DNA of 64,000 bases from an uncultured Legionellales bacterium (GTDB taxonomy: Bacteria > Pseudomonadota > Gammaproteobacteria > UBA1113): assembly GCA_945957175.1 (NCBI GenBank), contig CAMFJL010000009.1:22260-86259 (forward strand), given 5' to 3'. A program made the position numbers and the translations under genes. Of this stretch, positions 1-7,765 are shown piece by piece (position 1 is the first letter of the stretch; the number at the start of each line of letters is the position of its first letter). Under the pieces are notes generated by a model that was not told the DNA's origin, did not search any database, and saw nothing but the letters and a program-made list of their open reading frames with translations.

Positions 1-1026
1 AGTCAGGGTAGATGGTGATCTGTCTGTCTCTAACGAGCAGGAGGATTCCAAAGGACCACCGCTGCTAGGAGATGAAGAATCTGCCGTCGATTGAAACATC
101 GATGAAGAAGAACGCACGCCTGTCGGAATGAAGGGTGTTGCTTCAATTGCCTTAGTCTGCATGAGCCGTGCAAGTGTAGCTAAAATTGCGGGATATTCAC
201 TTGGTGGTAGTTCAGCTAGCAGACGACAAACAGCGGCAAACGACGGACTATACCCGCCAGAGGGGAAGGCAAGACCCTCGTAACTGGTGCTGTAGTCAGT
301 GGAACTTGAAGCAGGATCATACTCTGTAACCGTAGCCTGAATAGATGATAGCAATTGTCTATGTTTTGATGAAAATATAGCTTTGTAATGCGTAGCAATA
401 AAATTCATAGGTGAGCTCCTTCGACCCATATAAATTTCATGATCAGACTCAGCACAATCCATTCTGAATGCTAACATCGCGCATTCTTCTAAAATGTATT
501 CACGCAGGTATGATCTAACAATATCTGGATCAATACCAACTTGTACATATTGACGAAAACGTGCTTGTTTATTTACAAGATCGTCAACTATTTCATGAAA
601 TTTTTGCCATTTATTCTCTGGCATATTCCAATAAAAATTGTATATTTCATCATAATATTTTTTAAAACCTTCATAATGATCAACTTTATAAGTTTCCCAA
701 GTGATAATTTCAAAACCAATGCCCTTGTCTTTCATGATTTCACTATATTGATTTATAACCTTTTTGTTTTTTGAAAGCCAATCAGCATCCATCTCTGTAG
801 ATTCTTTTTTAGCAAGCTCCATGTTAAGATTATGTTTTAATACAAGCCAATGAAATTGCAGATTGCCAGTTAAAAATAGATAAACTTTTTTGAGTTTAGG
901 CTGCTTCATTAAGGCTAGAAAAATAGCTTCAATATTTTTGCCATTTTGCTCTTCTGTTCCAATACTAATAGCTAATGTTACTGTAAATTCACCAGTCGCA
1001 AAACTTTGACCGAACTTAACTACCAT
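1..1026 (-). CDS. tRNA-dependent cyclodipeptide synthase homolog (3' end outside window)
   Basis: The reading frame begins at ATG 1026 behind a strong RBS (GGGGGAG, 4 bases before the ATG) and stays open to base 1, so 342 residues are visible and the C-terminus is missing. CDPS enzymes use two aminoacyl-tRNAs to make cyclic dipeptides on a Rossmann-like fold related to class Ic tRNA synthetases. The fold's landmarks are here by eye: a beta strand ending in A-I-S21 (the nucleophile serine, S37 in AlbC), then G-T24; Y177-x3-E181 inside a YILEE helix (Y178/E182 in AlbC); and Y199 (Y202 in AlbC). The residues that split the family into XYP and NYH types are T24 and M200, which fit neither NYH nor the P of XYP. 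Residues from about 235 onward are a Ser/Thr-rich tail not found in compact CDPSs (about 230-250 residues). Family assignment rests on motif order and spacing; the product cannot be predicted. Confidence 0.72.
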   Translation of the reverse strand, partial: MVVKFGQSFATGEFTVTLAISIGTEEQNGKNIEAIFLALMKQPKLKKVYLFLTGNLQFHWLVLKHNLNMELAKKESTEMDADWLSKNKKVINQYSEIMKDKGIGFEIITWETYKVDHYEGFKKYYDEIYNFYWNMPENKWQKFHEIVDDLVNKQARFRQYVQVGIDPDIVRSYLREYILEECAMLAFRMDCAESDHEIYMGRRSSPMNFIATHYKAIFSSKHRQLLSSIQATVTEYDPASSSTDYSTSYEGLAFPSGGYSPSFAAVCRLLAELPPSEYPAILATLARLMQTKAIEATPFIPTGVRSSSSMFQSTADSSSPSSGGPLESSCSLETDRSPSTLT

Positions 1027-1080
1027 AGTCTCCCCCTTTAATGCATCATTGTTAATTGTTAGCAGAGACGCTAACAAAAA

Positions 1081-1115
1081 GAAATCACCCATTATGGGTG
1101 TTTTTATTTTTTTAA
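1081..1115. terminator. hairpin with flanking T/A tracts, terminator-like
   Basis: CACCCAT (1086-1092) pairs with ATGGGTG (1094-1100), followed on the plus strand by T5-A-T7. It lies in the 406-base gap between the divergent CDPS-like gene and the 1433 gene. No plus-strand gene ends here, so it may be bidirectional, an attenuator in the CDPS 5' leader, or a relic. Confidence 0.45.
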
Positions 1116-1368
1116 TGACCCTTTGAATTTTTTAAAAATTTACTTTACGTGATATTATTGTTCTAAATAACATGTTTGTCGCGATAATTAAGTCACGGCA
1201 AGGCTTCGAAAGCATACGTTCAAATTTTGAACGCCTAAGCCTCGATTGTAGCCTAATTTATCTACAAAATCAAATTTTTAGCCTTTCTAGCTGACGTAAA
1301 CACCCCTTGGGGATTTATCATACGGACACTTGACGCTTGTGGTCCTATGCCCAGTAAAGACAGAGTAT

Positions 1369-1398
1369 TTGCGCCATTGTGGACAATCCGGCTATAAT
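1369..1398 (+). promoter_or_regulatory. sigma-70-like promoter for the 1433-5178 gene cluster
   Basis: TTGCGC at 1369-1374 and a perfect TATAAT at 1393-1398 are separated by 18 bases and lie 35 bases upstream of the first ATG. The rest of the 1027-1432 gap contains the terminator-like hairpin and otherwise nothing recognisable. Confidence 0.55.
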
Positions 1399-1432
1399 AC
1401 TGAACTATTAAAAGCCCCTATTGAGGTTACCT

Positions 1433-1639
1433 ATGCTTCGTCGCCTATATCGCCGATTATTTCGCTCACCCAAACAAACCCGTTTTGTCAGTGAGCTCGA
1501 TACGTTTATGGCACAGGTACGCGCAAAAACACCTTTGTCCGCAAGTCAAGCGCAAGAAATTGCAAAAAATGCAGCGATTGCTAACAAACGAGACCATGCA
1601 TCAACAGCCGTTGATACAAAGCTTTGGTCCGAATTTTAA
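1433..1639 (+). CDS. small basic hypothetical protein
   Basis: This 68-residue protein starts at ATG 1433 behind GAGG (1423-1426, spacing 6). It begins with an Arg-rich segment (MLRRLYRRLFRSPK), continues as a predicted helical Ala-rich stretch and ends in LWSEF. Its stop lies 4 bases before the ATG of the fumarylacetoacetase gene, so the two are probably cotranscribed and may be translationally coupled. A good RBS and promoter directly upstream support it as real; a longer form of the next gene would overlap it in another frame and is less likely. No function is recognised. Confidence 0.6.
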   Translation: MLRRLYRRLFRSPKQTRFVSELDTFMAQVRAKTPLSASQAQEIAKNAAIANKRDHASTAVDTKLWSEF

Positions 1640-1643
1640 GTCT

Positions 1644-2945
1644 ATGGCAGCACTCCCAACGCTTAAAAGCTTTATTGATGTAAGCAGCGACAGCGATTTT
1701 CCTATTCAAAATCTTCCCTATGGCGTGTTTAGTGATCCTAAAAATACGAAGCCCCGCATAGGTGTTGCCATTGGCGATTGGATTTTAGATTTAAGCGTGA
1801 TCGCAGATGCCGGCTTTTTTGAAACGATTCATCCGCAGGTCACCTCTTGGTTTCATCAAGCAAGCTTGAATGTATTCATGGCTCAGGGCCCTTTACAATG
1901 GCAAGCCGTACGCAAACATCTACTTACACTGTTAAGTGAAGACTGTCCAAAACTTCGTGATGCATCGTCATTACGTCAAACAGCCTTTGTAGCACAGCAA
2001 CAAGCACGTTATTACCTCCCATTTAATACAAAAAACTACACCGATTTTTATTCCGGCATTCATCATGCAGAAAATGTGGGGCGATTGTTTCGCGATAAAA
2101 ATAACCCCTTATTACCTAACTATCGCCACATACCTGTTGCCTATCACGGCAGAGCAAGTTCTTTGGTCATTTCCGGTACCCCCATTCGACGGCCTATGGG
2201 ACAGTTCATGCCGCAAGACCATGATATGCCTCAGTTTGGCCCGAGCCAACGCCTCGATTTTGAGCTCGAATTGGGTACGGTCATAGGTACAGGTAATCTA
2301 TTAGGTGAACCTATTGCCATTGATGATGCAAATACCCATATCTTCGGTTTTGTGCTTGTGAATGATTGGAGTGCTCGCGATATCCAGCAATGGGAATATG
2401 TACCTTTAGGTCCGTTCCTCGGTAAATCCTTTGCAACAACCCTTTCGCCTTGGGTGGTAACACAAGAAGCATTGGCACCATTTCAAATACCTGCACCTCA
2501 AATGACGCCCCCCCCCTTACCGTATTTAGTTGCGAAACACGATTTTGCTTATGATATTCAATTACAGGTATCGCTCATCACAAGAGAATCCTCGAAAAAA
2601 TACACCATTTCACATACAAATACTCAGGCTTTATATTGGACGCAGGCTCAGCAAATTGCACATCACACATCTAATGGCTGTAATTTAGAGACAGGTGATC
2701 TGTTAGCTTCGGGTACCATTAGCGGTGAAACCCCTGGCAGTGACGGTAGTTTATTGGAAATGACCGCCAACGGCAAAGAACCACTGGTGCTTAGCCAACA
2801 CGAACAACGTTGTTTTTTAGAAGACGGCGATACTGTTATTTTTGAAGCCTTTTGTAAAAAGCCTGATTTCCCGCGTATGGGTTTTGGCGTTGCAGCAGGC
2901 ACAGTGATCCCAGCAACAATAAGAGGTACACATGACAAATCCTAG
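1644..2945 (+). CDS. fah: fumarylacetoacetase
   Basis: Fumarylacetoacetase hydrolyses 4-fumarylacetoacetate to fumarate and acetoacetate, the last step of tyrosine catabolism, in the cytoplasm. The protein opens with SFIDVSSDSDFPIQNLPYGV, the typical N-terminal domain of the family, and carries the metal- and substrate-binding core (PVAYHGRASSLVISGTPIRR; LDFELELGTVIG with the metal-ligand Glu pair; VNDWSARDIQQWEYVPLGPF; SGTISG near the end). ATG 1644 gives 433 residues, the usual family length; the frame is open further upstream to 1485 but that would overlap the small gene. The 3' end overlaps the start of hemB by 14 bases. No homogentisate dioxygenase or maleylacetoacetate isomerase is in the window, so the rest of the pathway must be elsewhere or absent. 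Confidence 0.93.
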   Translation: MAALPTLKSFIDVSSDSDFPIQNLPYGVFSDPKNTKPRIGVAIGDWILDLSVIADAGFFETIHPQVTSWFHQASLNVFMAQGPLQWQAVRKHLLTLLSEDCPKLRDASSLRQTAFVAQQQARYYLPFNTKNYTDFYSGIHHAENVGRLFRDKNNPLLPNYRHIPVAYHGRASSLVISGTPIRRPMGQFMPQDHDMPQFGPSQRLDFELELGTVIGTGNLLGEPIAIDDANTHIFGFVLVNDWSARDIQQWEYVPLGPFLGKSFATTLSPWVVTQEALAPFQIPAPQMTPPPLPYLVAKHDFAYDIQLQVSLITRESSKKYTISHTNTQALYWTQAQQIAHHTSNGCNLETGDLLASGTISGETPGSDGSLLEMTANGKEPLVLSQHEQRCFLEDGDTVIFEAFCKKPDFPRMGFGVAAGTVIPATIRGTHDKS

Positions 2946-3930
2946 TACCCCGCACCGTATGCGTCGTTTACGCCAATCACCCGCAATAAGACGCTTAGTG
3001 CAAGATACCCATATTCATGTAGCACAATTGATTTATCCTTTGTTTATTCGTGAAGGTCAAGGTATCAAAAAAGCTATTCAGAGTATGCCCGGCCAATATC
3101 AATTATCGCTAGATCATTTAACCGAAGAAATATTAAGCTTATGTGAGCTTGGTATCACCCAGGTATTATTATTTGGCATCCCTGATAATAAAGATGCAAT
3201 AGGCAGCGCTGCTTGTCAACCTAACGGTGTAGTACAAAAAGCTATAAAATTAATTAAACAGATTGCACCAGAGATGCTTGTCATCGCCGATTTGTGTTTT
3301 TGTGAATATACAAGTCATGGTCATTGTGGTGTGCTGACAGAAAACGGCCGTGACGTTGATAATGATGCAACCTTGCCGCTTTTAGTTGAGCAAGCGCTCA
3401 GTTTGGCAGCAGCGGGTGTTGATATCATTGCACCAAGCGGCATGATGGATCATATGGTTCATGCATTACGTCAAGGTCTAGATCTTTGCGGTTATCAACA
3501 TTTACCCATCATGAGTTATGCAGTTAAATTTGCTAGCCATTATTATGGACCGTTTCGAGAAGCTGCGGAAGGTACACCGCAATTTGGCGATAGGCGCAGC
3601 TATCAAATGGATATAGCCTGTGGTGCGAGTGCCCTACGCGAAGCCGAATTAGATATTCAAGAAGGCGCTGATTTATTGATTGTCAAACCTGCAGGGCATT
3701 ATCTTGATATCATATACAAAGTAAAACAAACGTATCCCTTTATACCCGTCGTAGCTTATCAGGTAAGTGGTGAGTACGCTGCTATCAAAGCTGCCACCTT
3801 ACAAGGTTGGTTAGACGAGCAGGGCGCTGTTATGGAAAGTTTAATCGCTATCAAACGTTCAGGTGCCGATCTTATCATTACTTATTTCGCAAAGACTGTC
3901 GCAAGTTGGCTCAAGGAGATTACGGCATGA
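2932..3930 (+). CDS. hemB: delta-aminolevulinic acid dehydratase (porphobilinogen synthase)
   Basis: HemB condenses two 5-aminolevulinate molecules to porphobilinogen, the second common step of heme synthesis. The 332-residue length is normal. Visible signatures are the cysteine metal site (DLCFCEYTSHGHCG), the first active-site lysine in MSYAVKFASHYYGPFREA and the Schiff-base lysine in LLIVKPAGHYLDII. The three-Cys arrangement suggests a Zn-dependent enzyme. The start ATG 2932 lies inside the end of the fumarylacetoacetase gene (14-base overlap), and its stop overlaps the next ATG (ATGA at 3927-3930), so the cluster is tightly coupled. Confidence 0.96.
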   Translation: MTNPSTPHRMRRLRQSPAIRRLVQDTHIHVAQLIYPLFIREGQGIKKAIQSMPGQYQLSLDHLTEEILSLCELGITQVLLFGIPDNKDAIGSAACQPNGVVQKAIKLIKQIAPEMLVIADLCFCEYTSHGHCGVLTENGRDVDNDATLPLLVEQALSLAAAGVDIIAPSGMMDHMVHALRQGLDLCGYQHLPIMSYAVKFASHYYGPFREAAEGTPQFGDRRSYQMDIACGASALREAELDIQEGADLLIVKPAGHYLDIIYKVKQTYPFIPVVAYQVSGEYAAIKAATLQGWLDEQGAVMESLIAIKRSGADLIITYFAKTVASWLKEITA

Positions 3931-4709
3931 AAAAAACGATGCATCATATGATTGTGTTAATTACCGGTGCTTCCAGTGGTATTGGTGAAGCCTGTGCGCA
4001 TATTTTTGCAAAAGCGGGCGCGAAGCTCATTTTAGTTGCTAGAAGAGAAACCCGCTTATTTCATTTACAAACAGTTTTAGCTGATAGTTATCAAGCAGAA
4101 TCGATTATTTTAAACGCTGATATCACAGATGAAGCAACCATATTAAATCATATTCAAGAATTACCTGAAGCATGGCAAGCTATTGATGTTCTTATTAATA
4201 ATGCTGGCCTTGCTTTAGGTCTTGAAAAAGCGCAAGACGCCAGTCTTACTGATTGGCAGATGATGATAGATACCAACTTACGTGGCCTCATGACCATCAC
4301 ACATGCATTATTGCCAGGCATGATAGCAAGACAACGTGGTCATATTGTCAATATGGGCTCGATTGCTGGTCAGCAAAACTATCCTGGCGGCAGCGGTTAT
4401 TGTGCAACTAAAGCAGCCGTACATGCATTTAATGCTTGTTTAAAGCTTGATTTAACAGGCACCCCCATACGTGTCTCTGAAATTGCACCCGGTATGGTTG
4501 AGACCGAATTTAGTCAAGTACGTTTTCGCGGTGATAAACATAAAGCTAAAGCCACTTATCAAGGCATGCAAGCGCTTACGGCCGAAGATATCGCTGATCT
4601 GGTATATTTCTGCGTTACGAGACCTGCACATGTTAACATTTTAAGCATGCTAGTCGTGCCAACCGCGCAATCTTCTGTCAGTGTCGTTCATCGACATGAC
4701 GCAACATAG
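3927..4709 (+). CDS. SDR family NADP-dependent oxidoreductase, YdfG-like
   Basis: A 260-residue classical short-chain dehydrogenase. The nucleotide-binding TGASSGIG loop, VARRE after beta 2, the NNAG motif, the catalytic Ser in NMGSIAG and YCATK (Tyr-x3-Lys) are all present. The sequence around INNAGLALG and the C-terminal region with V-E-T-E-F-S-x-V-R-F resemble YdfG-type 3-hydroxy acid (serine/threonine) dehydrogenases, but the substrate is inferred. The frame is open upstream to 3807, but ATG 3927 makes the 4-base ATGA overlap with hemB and matches the usual N-terminus. Confidence 0.88.
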   Translation: MKKTMHHMIVLITGASSGIGEACAHIFAKAGAKLILVARRETRLFHLQTVLADSYQAESIILNADITDEATILNHIQELPEAWQAIDVLINNAGLALGLEKAQDASLTDWQMMIDTNLRGLMTITHALLPGMIARQRGHIVNMGSIAGQQNYPGGSGYCATKAAVHAFNACLKLDLTGTPIRVSEIAPGMVETEFSQVRFRGDKHKAKATYQGMQALTAEDIADLVYFCVTRPAHVNILSMLVVPTAQSSVSVVHRHDAT

Positions 4710-4719
4710 GGTAAATCAT

Positions 4720-5178
4720 ATGAATTTTGCAAAAAGACGTGGCATACAAATATTTGCTATCCTTGTCGTCGCGGCCTTAGTCGTGAATTTTGGTTATCAA
4801 ATTTGGCGGAAAATGCATCCACAGGTGGGTGGGCATCCGTGTGATATTCAGGTCATGGCAACATGTACGACAAAAATGAATAATGGCCAGGCTATCAGTT
4901 TTAGTGTGAAGCCAAGACCCATTCAAACGGAAAAGGCCAGTACCGCTACCATTACTTTTGTGAATCTTGTACCTGATCAAGCACAGTTGAGAATTTATCC
5001 CGTTAATACGACATTGCAACCGCAGCAAGTGTTACCGTTAACCATTCAAAATGGTATCGCCACAGTGACGTTTACGGTGCCCAGTGGTATTACTGCACCA
5101 AGATGGGTCGCGCTAGTCACCTTTCAAGTAGGTACAACAGCAACGGCTGTACCCTTTCGATTTGTACCAAAATCGTAA
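4720..5178 (+). CDS. single-pass membrane-anchored protein of unknown function
   Basis: The 152-residue protein has a basic start (NFAKRRG), one membrane segment at about residues 8-26 and an exported C-terminal part rich in beta-forming residues (alternating T/V/I), which suggests an immunoglobulin-like sandwich. Two cysteines (in GGHPC and MATC) sit about 8 residues apart just after the anchor. GTG/ATG codons further upstream (4681, 4696) are in frame but would bury the start in the SDR gene; AGGG about 10 bases before ATG 4720 favours this start. It probably ends the hemB cluster. A YtkA/FixH-like fold is possible but not shown. Confidence 0.65.
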   Translation: MNFAKRRGIQIFAILVVAALVVNFGYQIWRKMHPQVGGHPCDIQVMATCTTKMNNGQAISFSVKPRPIQTEKASTATITFVNLVPDQAQLRIYPVNTTLQPQQVLPLTIQNGIATVTFTVPSGITAPRWVALVTFQVGTTATAVPFRFVPKS

Positions 5179-5204
5179 GCACCCCTTTATAACAAAGGCA
5201 CGTG

Positions 5205-5345
5205 TAAAAAATTGAAGCGCAAAGACGCCCTTCTGAGCTTACGGGGGAAGGTGGCACAAAGGTCGAATGAGAGGTAATCATACCATCGCATAGCGATAAC
5301 ACTTTTGCAACAAAGTCAGATGCGAAAAGGCGAAGCGTGGGGGGG
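5205..5345. repeat. degenerate REP-type element
   Basis: A decayed, inverted copy of the repeat at 17.2 kb: CCCTTCTGAGCTTACGGGGG, AAGGTGGC, then a CATCGCATAGCGATAA block. It fills most of the 296-base gap between the 4720 gene and folA. Nothing else is recognised in the gap. Confidence 0.5.
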
Positions 5346-5474
5346 AGGTGAGCACTCACACTCAGTACGTTATTATTCTATTTTTTAAACCGCCCGTGCA
5401 CCGACGGTACTATGCTTGAGTGCTCATGGCCCATTATACATACAGTTCCTTAGGGAATTATTAAGGATTTATAT

Positions 5475-5966
5475 ATGTCAACCATAACGCTTGTTGCAGC
5501 CATGACCGAGGCTCGGGTCATTGGCGCCAATAACCGCCTGCCTTGGCGTCTACCGGCCGACTTGGCCTATTTCAAAGCTGTTACAATAGGCAAACCCGTT
5601 GTCATGGGAAGGCATACATTTGAATCCATTGGACGCGCATTACCAGGACGTGATAACTGGATTGTATCTCGTACGCTGAGCCACGCACCCGAAAGCACGC
5701 ATCTTGCCCATGATTTAGCTAGCGCATTGGCAGCACTTGCTGATGCCTCAGAAATCATGATTATCGGTGGAGGGCAGCTTTATCAAACAGCATTACCTTT
5801 GGCACAAAAGATGTTGCTTACTGTGATTGAAACGAATATACCTGGCGATACCTATTTTCCTCTGTGGTCTAACGAGCACTGGCAGCTTGATACAGAAACA
5901 ATTCGTGAAGCTGATGTAGAAAATCCCCATCGCTTGCGCTTTCAAACCTGGAGCGCTCATGATTAA
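5475..5966 (+). CDS. folA: dihydrofolate reductase
   Basis: FolA reduces dihydrofolate to tetrahydrofolate with NADPH. The 163-residue protein has the normal length and order of motifs: VAAMTEARVIGANNRLPWRL with the Met20-loop region and the active-site acid in LPADL, KPVVMGRHTFESIG (cofactor binding), PGRDNWIVSR, and IMIIGGGQLY. The RBS is AAGGA, 9 bases before the ATG. It has an isolated, conventional position upstream of the GT39 gene. Confidence 0.96.
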   Translation: MSTITLVAAMTEARVIGANNRLPWRLPADLAYFKAVTIGKPVVMGRHTFESIGRALPGRDNWIVSRTLSHAPESTHLAHDLASALAALADASEIMIIGGGQLYQTALPLAQKMLLTVIETNIPGDTYFPLWSNEHWQLDTETIREADVENPHRLRFQTWSAHD

Positions 5967-6001
5967 CTTCTCCTTGTCTTATGCATGGGAGCCCAATATC
6001 C

Positions 6002-7705
6002 ATGACTGAAAATTCAAGCCATTCAAGCTGGTGTTTTGATCTCATCATATTAACACTTATCGGTATTGTGCTTTATAGCTTATTTTTAGGATCTTTTCCG
6101 CTGCATGTGCCTGATGAAGGTCGCTATGGCGAAGTTGCTAGAGAAATGTTAGTGAATCATAACTATGTAACACCAACGCTAAATGGCGTTATTTTTTTTG
6201 ATAAACCGCCACTTTATTATTGGCTCACGGCATTTGCCATGCATCTCGCTGGCGTCAATGAGTGGACCGCTAGGGCCGCACCTGCCTTTTTCGGCCTACT
6301 TGGCACCTTAGGGATTTACATCACCGGACGGTTACTTTATGACCGGCGCACCGGCATAATCGCAGCAGGTATATTAACAAGTATGCCTGCTTATTTTTTT
6401 GCAGCACATTACGCTAACTGTGATTTAATTGTTGCCGTTTGTATTAGTCTCTCGCTTTGGAGTGTGCTCATCGCCATAACGCGGCCCATGTATCAAACAC
6501 GATTTATGATATCCGCATATCTATGGTGTGCGTTGGCCATCTTAGCGAAAGGTCTGATTGGCATTGTATTTCCTCTTGCCATTATTGGATTATTTATTCT
6601 CTTATTTAACCGTTGGTCGCTTATCAAGCGCATGCACATCTTACCAGGCCTTATACTGATATTACTTATCGCATTGCCCTGGTTTATTGCCGCGAGCCGA
6701 GCTAATCCAGATTTTTTACATTACTTTTTTTATATTCAACACTATCAACGTTTCATAAGTCATAGCTTCAATGATCAAAAACCTTTTTGGTTTTATCTAC
6801 CCGTAGTCATTATTGGCGCACTACCGTGGTCACTTTATTTAGGTACGTGCATTTTGAAGTTAATTAGGAATATAAAACAGAGATTTCATGCTTCTACTAT
6901 TTGCGAACAGCGTGATATCCAGGGATTTCTATGGTTATGGATTTTATTTACGCTCTTGTTTTTTTCCCTGCCTGCATCAAAAATCGTCGGATATATCCTC
7001 CCAATCTTTCCACCACTTGCATTAGTCATAGCACATGATATCGTACAAACACGCGATAAGTTATCACGGCTCCCTGCTTTACTCAGCTTGCTCTTATTAT
7101 CACTTATGGGCTTAGCTTTTATCATTGCACCTCATATCATTCATGTTCATGTTTCTACACTTGTGGTCAACGTGGTAGGTCTTATCCTCTTATTATTAAG
7201 TGGCATTGGCGTTTATTGTTATTATCATAAAAAATCTATTCCGGCGATAATCATCAACGCGAATATGATATGCATGCTAGTCATGCTTGCATTCGCCTAC
7301 CTAGCTGCGATAGATTCAACCAAGCCTATTGCAATATGGGCTAAAAAGCATCATATACCGCCGTCATCTATTTATGTCTACGATCGTTACCCCTTTGATT
7401 TACCTTTTTACTTACAAGCCAAGGTTAACGTTGTCAGTACCAATTGGCAGGATACGACACTGCCCAACAAAGATAATTGGCGCGGTGAGTTTGCTTATGG
7501 CTTACAGTACATGCAAGCGGGTAGCATTCATTTTATTAATCGCGATACCTTTATTTCAACATGGCATGAAAAGGCCCCTGTTTATGCTATCATCTATGCC
7601 AAACATGCCGATACCTTTCGCGCAGAAACAAACACTAAAAGCCTAAGACCGATAGCCGTTGCGCAACAATGGTGGCTTATTTGCAATCAACCATCGTGCC
7701 TTTAA
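6002..7705 (+). CDS. ArnT/GT39-family lipid-linked sugar transferase
   Basis: A polytopic inner-membrane glycosyltransferase of the PMT/ArnT superfamily. The signature first periplasmic loop is clear: PLHVPDEGRYGEVAREML with the conserved acidic residues, and FFDKPPLYYWLTAFAMHLAG. About 11-12 hydrophobic segments follow and a roughly 130-residue soluble C-terminal domain closes the protein. ArnT members move L-Ara4N from undecaprenyl phosphate to lipid A; other members transfer mannose or galactose, so the donor and acceptor are uncertain. No arn genes lie nearby. ATG 6002 has GGGAG upstream; an in-frame ATG at 5981 is the alternative. Confidence 0.82.
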   Translation: MTENSSHSSWCFDLIILTLIGIVLYSLFLGSFPLHVPDEGRYGEVAREMLVNHNYVTPTLNGVIFFDKPPLYYWLTAFAMHLAGVNEWTARAAPAFFGLLGTLGIYITGRLLYDRRTGIIAAGILTSMPAYFFAAHYANCDLIVAVCISLSLWSVLIAITRPMYQTRFMISAYLWCALAILAKGLIGIVFPLAIIGLFILLFNRWSLIKRMHILPGLILILLIALPWFIAASRANPDFLHYFFYIQHYQRFISHSFNDQKPFWFYLPVVIIGALPWSLYLGTCILKLIRNIKQRFHASTICEQRDIQGFLWLWILFTLLFFSLPASKIVGYILPIFPPLALVIAHDIVQTRDKLSRLPALLSLLLLSLMGLAFIIAPHIIHVHVSTLVVNVVGLILLLLSGIGVYCYYHKKSIPAIIINANMICMLVMLAFAYLAAIDSTKPIAIWAKKHHIPPSSIYVYDRYPFDLPFYLQAKVNVVSTNWQDTTLPNKDNWRGEFAYGLQYMQAGSIHFINRDTFISTWHEKAPVYAIIYAKHADTFRAETNTKSLRPIAVAQQWWLICNQPSCL

Positions 7706-7765
7706 TGGCAACTTAATAAAATACGTATATACTTTTATTACCTATGATTAAAGGATTTCGACACG

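Noticed and set aside
1485..1643. 53-residue N-terminal extension of fumarylacetoacetase
   Set aside because: It has no family likeness and overlaps a small gene with its own good RBS; ATG 1644 gives the normal length.
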